Shown here piece by piece: positions 52,702 to 62,500 of a DNA stretch of 64,000 nt. Below the pieces are notes generated by a model. The model was not told the origin of the DNA and made no database searches. It saw only the letters and a program-made list of their open reading frames with translations. Source of the DNA: Pelomonas dachongensis (GTDB lineage: Bacteria > Pseudomonadota > Gammaproteobacteria > Burkholderiales > Burkholderiaceae_C); assembly GCF_043555865.1 (NCBI RefSeq), contig NZ_JBIGHY010000001.1:930001-994000 (forward strand), read 5' to 3'. Made by a program: the position numbers and the translations under genes. The stretch's first letter is position 1. Every line of letters begins with the position of its first letter.

Positions 52702-53955
52702 TCAGTCGCCGAGGGGGCGTTGCTGCGTGAAGCCGGGGCTGGTTGCGACGCGGAACTGCTCCGGCGCGGGCGGTTGCGCTGGCGAGATGGTGCCCAGATC
52801 GTCGCGCAGCTGCGCGGCCACCGGCACGCGGGCTTCCCGGAGACCCAGTGCAATCAAACGGGCCAACTGCATGGCGCCGTAGTTGTTGTGGTGGGTGTTG
52901 TCCAGCTTGCCGTTGTTCATCGGGTGCGCGGCCTGTGAGCGCTCGGGGCCCAGCGCCTCGTAGAACTGGATGCTCATGGCGTTCAGGTCGATGAAGGCCA
53001 GCTTCATGTCCTGCGCCACGGCGCGGGCCGCGTTCGAGTACTCGGTCAGGCTGGGTCGCAGCTTGGCCGTGGCCGGGTCGAAGTTGCGGCGCTCCATGGA
53101 CGACACGACGACCGGCACGCCGCCGCGCGCCAGGACGCGCTCGGCGTGTGTGCGCAGCTCGGCCTGGTAGGTCTCGGCGTTGCCGCTGCCGTCCTTCTGC
53201 TGCTTCTGGTCGTTGTGGCCGAACTGCAGCAGCACCGTGTCGCCGGGTTGCAGCGCGGACAGGATCTTGTCGATGCGCCGGCGGGCCAGCGAGTCGCGGA
53301 ACGTCTCGCCGGACTCGGCGTGGTTGGACACGGCCACCGTGTTCTTGAACAGCACGGGCAGCATCTGGCCCCAGCTGGCGTAGGGCTCTCCGTGCTGGTC
53401 GGCCACCGTGGAGTCGCCCAGCAGGTAGACGGTGGGCACCTTGACGGGCTCGATCACCAGGTGCGTCAGCGCGGGCTGCGCGCCGTTGATCTCCAGCGTC
53501 AGGCGACGGTCCCAGGCCCAGGCCTCGCTGACGATCTCGCGCTCCTTCAGCTTGACCCGGCCGGCCTCGATTCCGGGTGCAGCCGCGATGTTGGCCGTGC
53601 GCACGTTGACGATGAAGCTGTGCGTCTCGCGCTTGCCGGCGGGCAGCTTGACGCTGTCCAGCACCAGGCGGCGCAACTCGGCCTTGACGGTCGTGTCGCT
53701 GGCCGCCGCGCCGCCCAGCGTGGCGGTGACGCGGTAGTTGCCATCGGGCAGGTCCACCGAGAAGAAGTAGGGCTGGCCGGCCGCGTTGCGCTTGTCGTCG
53801 GCCTCGAAGCCGTAGGTGCGCTCGCGGGAGTAGGCGGTATCGGTGGACACGGCCACCTCGCCGGCAGCAGGCTTGCCGTCGAAGGCAAAGCGCAGCGGTT
53901 GTTGCGCCCAGGCGGGGGCGGCCAGCAGGCTCGCGGCCAGCAGCAGATACTTCAT
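52702..53955 (-). CDS. CE12-like rhamnogalacturonan acetylesterase
   Basis: 417-residue secreted SGNH/GDSL hydrolase (signal about 1-17). An N-terminal beta-sandwich (about 20-165) precedes the esterase domain: block I YLLGDSTVAD (Ser182), the oxyanion region AESGETFRD, block III LQFGHNDQK and the DxxH-type end KLDNTHHNNYGA. It removes acetyl groups from rhamnogalacturonan-I so that lyases can act. Start 2 bp after the PL26-like gene stop. Confidence 0.9.
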   Translation of the reverse strand: MKYLLLAASLLAAPAWAQQPLRFAFDGKPAAGEVAVSTDTAYSRERTYGFEADDKRNAAGQPYFFSVDLPDGNYRVTATLGGAAASDTTVKAELRRLVLDSVKLPAGKRETHSFIVNVRTANIAAAPGIEAGRVKLKEREIVSEAWAWDRRLTLEINGAQPALTHLVIEPVKVPTVYLLGDSTVADQHGEPYASWGQMLPVLFKNTVAVSNHAESGETFRDSLARRRIDKILSALQPGDTVLLQFGHNDQKQQKDGSGNAETYQAELRTHAERVLARGGVPVVVSSMERRNFDPATAKLRPSLTEYSNAARAVAQDMKLAFIDLNAMSIQFYEALGPERSQAAHPMNNGKLDNTHHNNYGAMQLARLIALGLREARVPVAAQLRDDLGTISPAQPPAPEQFRVATSPGFTQQRPLGD

Positions 53956-53957
53956 GT

Positions 53958-56705
53958 TCAGTCCTTCAGATGCTCGCCCACCAGGGCCAGGTTCTGGATG
54001 GCCGCCAGGCCCCATTGCGCGGTGTCGTTGGTGCTGATCCACGGCGCTTCTTCCACCGGGTTCAACACCAGCGGGCCGGCGATGCGCGTGGTCTTCAACG
54101 GCCGGGCGCCGAAGCGTTGGTCGGCCAGGAATTCGCCCCAGGCGCGCTTGGCGAGGGCCCGGTCCTGCTTCTGCGCCGCGGCGTAGGCGCTCAGGCGCGA
54201 GTGGCCCACGCTCAGCACCGTGCCGCCGCCGTGCGGCGCGCCCAGCGCCTTGACTTGCTCGTCGCGCGGCGCGTTGTACAGCTCGCAGTACTGCACCCAG
54301 GCCGCCTTGAAAGCCGGCTCGTCGATCAGCTCCACCAGCTCCGTCATCATCTCCATGCCGCCGAAGACAGCGCTGAGGTGGCTGGCCGACAGCTTGTTGC
54401 CGCTGACGTTGTGCAGTGCGCCTTCGTTGGGGCCGGTGGGCTCGTAGCCGCCACTGCCGGTGAAGAAGCCGTGCGGCATGGCCGCGATGCCCTTCATGCC
54501 GCGCAGCAGCTTGTTGCGCCAGCGGACGTCGCCAGTGCGCTCCCACTCGGTCATGAAGTTGGCGACCAGCGAGCCCCAGTCGGTGCCGAAGCCGATGCGC
54601 GCGGGCCAGGGGCCCTTGTCGACACGGCCGGCGATCTTGCGCACGGGATCGACCTTGTCGAGCTTCTGGTCGACGTCCAGCACCTCGCGCATGACGTCGC
54701 CGATGCGCTCATCGCCGGTCAGGTAGTAGTAGAAGCGGCGGTTGGCCGACGTGGAGATGCGCGCCTGCTTGGCGCTGCAGCCCCAGTGCTGCACGTTGTG
54801 CCGCGTGCCCAGGCCTTTGAAGCGGCCGGCGTGATAGATGTCCACCTCGGCCGTGTGGCGCACCATGGCCTCGGCAAAGCGGAAGATGTCGGCACGGCCA
54901 CTGCGCAGGAAGCTGTACCAGAGCCAGATGTCGGGTGACAGCTCAGAGTTGTCCCAGGCATAACCGCCGACGTCGTAGCGCCACTCATGGCGGTCGGCGT
55001 CATAGGTGTGGCGGATGTCGCCGTAGTCCCAGAAGCCGTACCAGTGGCGCTGCTCGACCTCACGCGCATAGAACGCGAACAGGAAGTCCAGCCGGTCCTC
55101 GATCTTCTGGCGCGTGGGCGTGCTGCGGTCGGGCAGGCTCCACAGCTTGCCGAACACGCCGGCCTGCAGATAACGCGACGGGTGTGCGGCCAGCTGCGGC
55201 GGCGTCTGCACGGCCGCGGCCATCTGCACGAGGCGTTCGCGCGTCGGCGTGGCGGCCAGCACCCACAGCGTGATCTCGCTGCTGCGCGCGATGCCCGCCG
55301 GCGTGCCAAAGCCCTTCTCGTAGTCCTCGTACGTGATCTCCAGGCCTTCCAGCTCCTGCTGGTGGGTCTCCATGCCCAGGCCATCGTGATAGAAGCGCAG
55401 GTCCATGGCGGGCGCTTCAGGCGAGTGCATCCACAGCGTGACCTGCGCCGCGTCGGTGTGCGCGTTGCGGATGTCCAGCTGTGTCGGGTGGCGCTGCCAG
55501 AAGTCGCGCAGGCCGAAGGCCACGCCGCCGGTGGCGCCGCCGATGTAGCCCGAGCCCGGCGCGCGGCGGCCGAAGGCGGCCGGGATCCAGCCGTGGCCGG
55601 CCTTGGTGCGCTTCCTGATCTGGAAACCGTCGGCGCTGAGCTGGCTCAGCGTGTAGTCGCCCCAGGCCGGGATGCGGTGTTGCAGCTTGCACACCTGTGG
55701 GCCCCATTGCTCCAGCGGCGGCGTGGCGCGGCCGGCCAGCTGTGCCTCGCGCACGGCGGCGCCAGGCTCGCGGCGCAGGCCTGTCAGGTTGCGCACGCCC
55801 TCGGCCCACAGGCCGCGGCTGCCGCCTTCCGCCTCGCCGGCGAAGCGCACGTGGCGGTCATACAGCTCGTCGCGCATCGGCACGTCGAAGCGCAGGCCGA
55901 TGCCGCGCAGGAAGTCCTGCTGGTCGTCACCGTCGAACACGAAGGTGTGCATGACGCGCACGGACTCGGCGCCGGCGTAGAAGTACAAGCGCACCGAGAA
56001 CGGCAGCCATTCGCGGCCGGCCGCGCTGCGGTGCTGGCCATCGACCTTGACGACGGCGCGCACGGGGCCGGTCTGCTCGACGGTGAGCTGGGTCGTGCGG
56101 CTCTGGAAATGCGTGTGCGTGATGGCGCCGCCCGACTCGGCATCGGGCTTGTCGTCGGTCTGCGCGACGAGCGTGCACGAGCTCAGCAGCTCGCGGCCGT
56201 CGCGTTCGATGCTGTGGATGAGCTGGGCGCCCTGGCGCGGCAGGCGCGCGCGGATGATGCCGGTGTCGACCTCGATGAAGTCGGGCTGCTCCTTGACGCT
56301 GACCTTCATGCTCGCCACCGCCGCGCCCTTGCCGGGGTGCACGACAGGCGCGGTGCCGATGTCGACGCCGGCAGGTAAGGCATGCGCCGTCCACTTCAGC
56401 GAACCGTCGGGCCAAGTGGCCAGCGGCCAGGTCTGCAGCGGCAGCGGTCGACCTTGCGTGTCGACCGCGTGGAAGTCCTGGGTCTTCTGGTGCTGGCCTC
56501 GGGGCCAGGGCAGGCCCAGCGTCGCGCCCAGCTGCAGCGCGGGGGCGTCACCATCCAGCCAGCGCAGCGCCGCGGTGTTGGTGCTGGTCGCCGCCGCGGG
56601 CTTCGCCACCGTTTCCGTCGCGCCGGCCAGGCCGGCCAGGCCACCGATGCCACCGACCGGCAGCGCGGCGGTCTTGAAGAAGCTGCGGCGGCTGAAGTCT
56701 GTCAT
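53958..56705 (-). CDS. Exo-rhamnogalacturonan lyase (PL26/PcRGLX-like)
   Basis: 915-residue Tat-exported protein (MTDFSRRSFFKTAALPVGG). Length, three-domain arrangement and motifs (LRWLDGDAPALQLGATLGLP; YFYAGAESVRVMHTFVFDGD; WYGFWDYGDIRHTYD; RHNVQHWGCSAKQARIS) fit the exo-rhamnogalacturonan lyase family of PcRGLX, PL26. It would release unsaturated galacturonosyl-rhamnose disaccharides from chain ends made by the PL4 lyase. Its start overlaps the transporter stop by ATGA. The family call is from memory of motifs; confidence in a lyase role is good, in the exact bond cleaved moderate. Confidence 0.85.
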   Translation of the reverse strand: MTDFSRRSFFKTAALPVGGIGGLAGLAGATETVAKPAAATSTNTAALRWLDGDAPALQLGATLGLPWPRGQHQKTQDFHAVDTQGRPLPLQTWPLATWPDGSLKWTAHALPAGVDIGTAPVVHPGKGAAVASMKVSVKEQPDFIEVDTGIIRARLPRQGAQLIHSIERDGRELLSSCTLVAQTDDKPDAESGGAITHTHFQSRTTQLTVEQTGPVRAVVKVDGQHRSAAGREWLPFSVRLYFYAGAESVRVMHTFVFDGDDQQDFLRGIGLRFDVPMRDELYDRHVRFAGEAEGGSRGLWAEGVRNLTGLRREPGAAVREAQLAGRATPPLEQWGPQVCKLQHRIPAWGDYTLSQLSADGFQIRKRTKAGHGWIPAAFGRRAPGSGYIGGATGGVAFGLRDFWQRHPTQLDIRNAHTDAAQVTLWMHSPEAPAMDLRFYHDGLGMETHQQELEGLEITYEDYEKGFGTPAGIARSSEITLWVLAATPTRERLVQMAAAVQTPPQLAAHPSRYLQAGVFGKLWSLPDRSTPTRQKIEDRLDFLFAFYAREVEQRHWYGFWDYGDIRHTYDADRHEWRYDVGGYAWDNSELSPDIWLWYSFLRSGRADIFRFAEAMVRHTAEVDIYHAGRFKGLGTRHNVQHWGCSAKQARISTSANRRFYYYLTGDERIGDVMREVLDVDQKLDKVDPVRKIAGRVDKGPWPARIGFGTDWGSLVANFMTEWERTGDVRWRNKLLRGMKGIAAMPHGFFTGSGGYEPTGPNEGALHNVSGNKLSASHLSAVFGGMEMMTELVELIDEPAFKAAWVQYCELYNAPRDEQVKALGAPHGGGTVLSVGHSRLSAYAAAQKQDRALAKRAWGEFLADQRFGARPLKTTRIAGPLVLNPVEEAPWISTNDTAQWGLAAIQNLALVGEHLKD

Positions 56706-58369
56706 GACCGTGCGATGTTGTCAGGCGGCGTGTGCAGCGTGGAGTCGGCCGCATGGCCGCTGCCGCGGCCCCACAACTGGTCGTAGGACCAGCCGGTCAG
56801 GTCTTCGACGACCTGGCGGTTTTCGTCGCTCTCGGCCTCGGTCGCGCCATTGCGCAGGCGCTCGACCTCGTGCACCAGCACGGCATGCGTCTTCGCATTG
56901 AGGCGGAAGTTCCAGGCCGCGATGAGGCCGAACAGCATCATCAGCAGCGGCCCGCCCACCATCAGCAGCGTGATGGTCTGGATGGCCTCGGGGCTTTGCA
57001 CGATGACCTCGCCGGGGCGGGTCTTGGGCGAGATGTAGCCGCCCAGGTCGATGATCCAGCCGGTGGCGATGATGGCGCCGGACTGCGCGACCTTGCGCAC
57101 CAGCGTCATCACGCCGGCGAAGATGCCTTCGCGGCGCTGGCCGGTGACGGCCTCGTCGATGTCGGGCAGGTAGTTGTAGACCGACCAGGGCACGAAATTC
57201 AGCGTGCCGCGGCCCAGGCCCGCCAGGATGATGGGCGCGAAGATCCAGAATAGCAGCGCCGGGCTGAACTCGGTGCGGGTCGGGTCGAAGGCCGAGAACA
57301 GGTTGGCGCCCAGCGCCTGGAAGCCGGCCTGGAAGCCTTCGGGCTGCGCCGCGTAGAAGCCGAAGTACAGCAGCAGCGCGGCGCCGAACAGCGAGATCGC
57401 GATGCGGTAGGCCAGCACGGGGCCAGTCTTGATGACGATCTGGATGGCGATCATCACGGAGATCAGCTGGGCCACGTACATGACCGTCATCAGCTGCGAG
57501 ATGACGAGCGTGGCGCCCATCAGCACCGTCGCCACGAAGATCGGGAAGGCGGTGTTGAAGATGTCCTGCGACAGGTAGCCACCCAGGTAGATGGACAGGT
57601 GCTGACGGAACGCGCGGATCTTCAGCGTGGAAAACAGGTCACGGAACATCTTGACTGGGATGCTCAGGATGACCGACCACTTCACGCCGCCGTAGGTCTG
57701 CGACAGCACGGCCTGCTCGCGCGGGCCGTAGGGCCGCTCCCAGCTCGTCAGCACGACGATGGTGACCACCACCGAGAAGATGACGCCGAAGATGGCCGCC
57801 ATCCAGAAGAAGGTGTCGGGCGAGTCCTTGCCGCCGAACTGGTTGATCAGCAGCGTGGGCAGGTAGGACGCCAGGATGGCCGAGCTCTGCGCGACGATCA
57901 TGCGCGCGCCGGCGAACTTGGCCTTCTCCTTGTAGTCCTTCGTCATCTCGGCCGCCAGCGTCTCCCAGGGGATGAGAAACATCGTGTACAGCAGCTCGAA
58001 GAAGATGAACGTGAGCAGGTAGTACGTGAAGTCGTGGCCGGTGCGGAAGATCAGCGCGAAGCTGGGCAGCAGCGGGATGGTGATCAGCAGGAAGAGCTTG
58101 CGCCGGCCGATCTTGCGGCCCACCCAGGTGTGTCGCAGGTTGTCCGACACGTAGCCGATCAGCGGGCAGGTGATGGCTTCCAGCAGACGCGGCAGACCGA
58201 GGATCAGGCCCGCCTCCACGGCCGAAAGGCCGCAGAAAGTCGTGAAAAAATAGAACAGCCAGCCGGTGATGACGGCCTGCGCGCCGGCGCCGAGCATGTC
58301 GCCCGAGCCCCAGCCCCAGTAGTTGATCCAGGTCGGCTGCCGCGCGGCGGGGTGCAAGTTCTTCTGCAT
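56702..58369 (-). CDS. GPH/MFS sugar symporter for rhamnogalacturonides
   Basis: 555-residue transporter with about 12 hydrophobic helices and the GPH pattern (INYWGWGSGDMLGAGAQAV; LPRLLEAITCPLIGYVSDN; GRRKLFLLI). Glycoside-pentoside-hexuronide symporters bring in sugars with cations. Its place between the exo-lyase and GH105 makes unsaturated rhamnogalacturonides the likely cargo. The first ATG at 58369 is 9 bp from the GH105 stop. Ends with a polar tail (DQLWGRGSGHAAD). Confidence 0.87.
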   Translation of the reverse strand: MQKNLHPAARQPTWINYWGWGSGDMLGAGAQAVITGWLFYFFTTFCGLSAVEAGLILGLPRLLEAITCPLIGYVSDNLRHTWVGRKIGRRKLFLLITIPLLPSFALIFRTGHDFTYYLLTFIFFELLYTMFLIPWETLAAEMTKDYKEKAKFAGARMIVAQSSAILASYLPTLLINQFGGKDSPDTFFWMAAIFGVIFSVVVTIVVLTSWERPYGPREQAVLSQTYGGVKWSVILSIPVKMFRDLFSTLKIRAFRQHLSIYLGGYLSQDIFNTAFPIFVATVLMGATLVISQLMTVMYVAQLISVMIAIQIVIKTGPVLAYRIAISLFGAALLLYFGFYAAQPEGFQAGFQALGANLFSAFDPTRTEFSPALLFWIFAPIILAGLGRGTLNFVPWSVYNYLPDIDEAVTGQRREGIFAGVMTLVRKVAQSGAIIATGWIIDLGGYISPKTRPGEVIVQSPEAIQTITLLMVGGPLLMMLFGLIAAWNFRLNAKTHAVLVHEVERLRNGATEAESDENRQVVEDLTGWSYDQLWGRGSGHAADSTLHTPPDNIARS

Positions 58370-58378
58370 CGCCGGGCC

Positions 58379-59542
58379 TTAGATGAAGCGGACCAGCAGC
58401 TCGCCCATGGCCAGCAGCGCCATCGCCTGGCCGAAGGGCATGGACGTCAGCGGGATGTCCTTGTATTCCTGCAGCGTGTTGAACACCGGCGTGCCGAAGC
58501 TCACCTGCGTCAGCTCGCCGGCGTCGTTGATGTGCTTGCGCACCGCCAGTGCGGCCTTCACGCCGAAGGCCTCGTACTCCTTGGAGATGTAGCCCTTGCG
58601 AACAGCCTTCAGGATGCCGTAGGCGAAGCCGGCCGAAGCGGCAGCCTCGTCGTAGGAGGTCGGGTCGTCCAGCAGCGTGGGCCACAGGCCGGACGGCGAT
58701 TGGAATTGCGCCAGGGCCTTGACCTGCGCCTCCAGCGTGGACACCAGGTGCTGGCGGAAAGCATCGCCCTCGGGCAGGTTCAGCAGTTCGAGGAACTCGG
58801 GGATGACGATGGTGACCCACGAGTTGCCGCGCGCCCACAGGGCGTTGGCGAAGTTGTGGCGGCCGTCGAAGGTCCAGCCGTGGAACCACAGGCCGGTCTT
58901 GCGATCCGTCAGGTACTTGATGTGGACGAGGAATTGGCGCTTGGCTTCCTCGACGTAGTGCGGGCGGTTCAGCAACAGCCCGAACTTGGCCAGCGGCAGC
59001 ACCGACATCATCAGCGTGTCGTCCCACAGCTGCTGGTTGTTGACGCTGTTGTAGACGATGTGCTGGAAGCCGCCTTCCTCGGTGCGCGGCATGTCGTTGT
59101 AGACCCACTCGGCCCAGCGGTCGATGTAGGGCAGGTACCGGCGGTCGCCGGTGCGGTCGAACAGGTAGGCCAGCGTCAGGAAGGGCGCCACCGTGTTGAT
59201 GTTGCGGCTGGGCATGCCTTCCTTGAAGCGCGCCTCGAACCAGCTGGTCATGATGTCCCAGGCCTTGGGGTCGCCCGTCAACTCCCAGACCTTGTAGACG
59301 CCGTACAGGCCCACGCCGTGTGTCCACTCGAAGCCGTTCCAGCCCTTGGTGTCCAGCACGCGGCCGTCGTCCAGGCGCAGCAGGAACTTGCCGTCCTTGT
59401 CCTCGATGTTGATCAGGTTATGGATCAGCCGGTCGATGGCGCCGCGGATGTCGTCACGGTCCGCGCCGAGGTGGGCCGTGTGGTGGGCCAGCAGCGGGTG
59501 GATCTTGGAGGAGTCGACGGGCTTGAGGATCTGGTTGGACAT
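58379..59542 (-). CDS. GH105 unsaturated rhamnogalacturonyl hydrolase
   Basis: 387-residue cytoplasmic GH105 enzyme (YteR/RhiN-like), without signal. The catalytic aspartate is in QLWDDTLMM (Asp174 or Asp175, counterpart of YteR Asp143). Other motifs: WNGFEWTHGVGLYG, WFHGWTFDGRHNFANALWARGN (given in two parts around residues 217-240) and DEAAASAGFAYG. It splits unsaturated galacturonyl-rhamnose disaccharide after uptake. No usual ATG alternative. Confidence 0.93.
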   Translation of the reverse strand: MSNQILKPVDSSKIHPLLAHHTAHLGADRDDIRGAIDRLIHNLINIEDKDGKFLLRLDDGRVLDTKGWNGFEWTHGVGLYGVYKVWELTGDPKAWDIMTSWFEARFKEGMPSRNINTVAPFLTLAYLFDRTGDRRYLPYIDRWAEWVYNDMPRTEEGGFQHIVYNSVNNQQLWDDTLMMSVLPLAKFGLLLNRPHYVEEAKRQFLVHIKYLTDRKTGLWFHGWTFDGRHNFANALWARGNSWVTIVIPEFLELLNLPEGDAFRQHLVSTLEAQVKALAQFQSPSGLWPTLLDDPTSYDEAAASAGFAYGILKAVRKGYISKEYEAFGVKAALAVRKHINDAGELTQVSFGTPVFNTLQEYKDIPLTSMPFGQAMALLAMGELLVRFI

Positions 59543-59580
59543 GGTGTTGTCTCTCTCGGGTACTGCTTGGGTAAAGAGGA

Positions 59581-62500
59581 TCAGCGTGCCAGGGTGCGTG
59601 GCTGCGGCACCGGTTCGAGCGGCACGCCGCCGCGCGCCACGGCCAGCGGCACCAGCTTCACGGGCTCGAGCGCGTTGGCGGCGTCGCCATCAGTCGTGAC
59701 GGCCAGCGTCAGCGTGTTGTCGCCGTTGGGGTTCAGGATGCCCGGCGGCAGCACGAACACGCGCTGCGGGCCGATGTGGGCGATGAACTGGCCCAGGTTC
59801 CAGCCGTTCACGAAGATCAGCGCGCGGTTCTCGCGGTCCGAGCGCGGCTTGGTGGTGTCGCCGAACGCCAGGCCTAGTTGCACGTCGTGGCCTTGCGGCA
59901 TGTCCAGCTTGAAGTTGGTGCGCAGCCAGTAGGTGCCGGGGGCCGACGGGGCGGCGCCAGGTTGCGTCGCGTCCCACCCAGCCTGCGGCTTGCTCGCATC
60001 GACCGGCAGGTGCCAGCCCATGCGCTCGCCGTGCAGGCCGCCGTTGTTCATCGGACCGCGCACCAGGTCGGCGATGTCCTCGCCGCCCTTGTTTCCCTGG
60101 ATCTTCCACGCGATGGGCGTGCCGAAGCGCTGGCCGCCCTTGGGCGTGAGGGACGCCGAGATCAGCCCGCGCGCTTCCTTGTGCACGTCATCGGCGAACA
60201 GGTCCCAGTTGTGCGAGTTGTTGCGCACGACGACGGCGATGACGTGCTCACCAGCGCTCAGGCCTTGCAGCGTGCGGTGGAAGGTGTCGGTGGTCTCGGG
60301 GAAGGGGCGGCCGGTGTCTAGGTCCTGCTGGCCGATGAACTTGCCATCGACCCAGACCTGGATGACGCCCGCACCGCCGCCGCCAAAGAACAGCTCCAGC
60401 TTCAGCGGCTGGGCATCCGTCGTCGTGAAGCGGCCGCGATACCAGACGTCGCCGTGATGGAAGCCGTAGTCGCTCATCGCCAGCACCGGCTGGCCCTTGT
60501 CGGTGGCGGTGTAGACGTTGGCGGCGGACACCGGCGCGTCGGTCTTGCGCCAGGCGCTGTCGTCGAACTTGGGGTCGGCTTCCAGCGAGTCGAAGCGGCG
60601 CGTCCACATGGCCTTCATCAGGTCGGGCAGCTGGACGGCCTCGGGGCCGGGCAGCGTGGCGCGGGCGACAAGGCTGTTGTCCTGCGCGCTGGCGGCGAGG
60701 GCCTGGCCGTTGAAGCTCAGCGCGCTGATGCCGTCCGGCACCCAGGCGCGCAGCGAGCTGGGCGCGGTGGTGTCACCGGTCAGCGCCAGCGTCTTGCCGT
60801 TGACGGCTGCGGTGCGCACCAGTGCCGGGCTGCGCACCAGCACAGTCTGGTCGCCGGCCTTCAGGCGCCAGAACTCCCAGCCGGTCTTCTCGTCGGCCAG
60901 CAGCAGCAACAGCGGGGCGCGGCTACCGCCGCTGATGAGCACCTCGATCAAGCCCTTGTGCGCGTAGTTCAGGCGAAGGTCGCCGCTCTTGGCGTCCCAG
61001 GTCACTTGCGCGCTGCCGCGCAGGAACTTCACGGTCGGCTGGGTCGAATAGCGCAGCACGGTCTCGCCGTCGTCGCCGTCGCGGCCGTACAGCAGCGCCA
61101 CGTCGCGCGCGCCCTGCTGCAGCTGCGATTGCAGCTCGCTGGTGCTGTAGACCAGGTGCTGGCGCTCCAGCGCATACGAGGCCAGCAGCATCTTGGCGTC
61201 CTGGCCCGTCAGCGTCAGCTTGCCGGCCTGCGGGATCTGGTAGCTGCCGTCCTTGGTCTGCAGCTTGAAGCCGAACTGGGCCGTGCCCGACAGGTGGTTG
61301 TGCTGGGCCAGCAGCACGTGGCTGCCCAGCGCCTTGTTGACGTTGTGATAGAGCCGGATCTTGGCATTACCCGGATCGATGACCTCGCCCTTGTCCTGCG
61401 CCGCCAGTACTGCGTTGGCGGACTGCACGAGGCCGCCCATTTGCTTGAGCACCATCGCCTTGTCGCGCAGCGCGCGGCTTTCGTTGATGGGCGAGCCGTA
61501 GTCGTAGCTGGTGTAGACCACCGGCCCCGCCAGCCAGCCCCAGCTGGTGCCGCCAAACGCCATGTAGATGGAATGGATGGTCAGCGAGTTGATCAGGCTG
61601 GAGCCGTAGAACACGCGCTGGTAGCCCGGGCCCTGGCGCTTGGCCGTGCACTCATACGTGCCGTTGGAGCCCCAGTAGTCGAACCAGCCCGCGCCGATCT
61701 CGGCGACGAAGCCCGGCGTGTTGGGCGAGGCAAGAGACCCGACCTTGGGGAAGTTCTTGCCGTAGATGCCCCAGTCCGGCGCCGGTGCCGGCGTGCCCGG
61801 CTGGCCGAACACGTCGCAGACGCCGCCGGGATAGCCGTCGAACGCGTAGATGTCCGTCGGGCCGGGATTGGCGAAGGGTGCGGTGGAGGTCTTGGGCGTC
61901 CAGTCAGGCAGGCGCGACGCGGCGTTGTGGAACAGCGGCACGGTGATGCCGTCGGCGCGCGCCTTGTCCGCCAAGTGCTGCATGTGGCGGATGTTCTTGG
62001 GGTTCACCGCGAACAGCTCGTTCTCCAGCTGGTAGGCGATGACGTTGCCGCCGCCGTTGGTCAACTGGTGGCGCGCCAGGATGGCGTTGATCTGCGTCAT
62101 CCACTCGTCGGTGGCCGCCTGGTACTCGGCGGCATCGGTGCGCGCCTCGGCGCGTTGGCGCAGCAGCCAGCCGGGGAAGCCGCCGGCCGTCAGTTCGGCG
62201 TTCACGTACGGGCCCATGCGCGCGATCACGTACATGCCCTCTTCCTTGGCGATCTCCAGCGCGCGCTCGACGTTGCGGATGCCCGTGAAGTCGTAGTGGC
62301 CCGGCTTGGCCGAGTGGTAGCCCCAGGCAAAGTAGAAGGCCACGGTATTCAGGCCGGACGCCTTCATCTTCTGCAGCACGTCGCGCCACAGCGCCGGCGA
62401 GGGCAGGCGGAACGGGTGGAATTCGCCGCCGAAGATCATCTCGCGCTTGCCGTCGATGATCAGCGAATGGCGGTCCCAGGCGATGGTCTTGGGCTTGCTC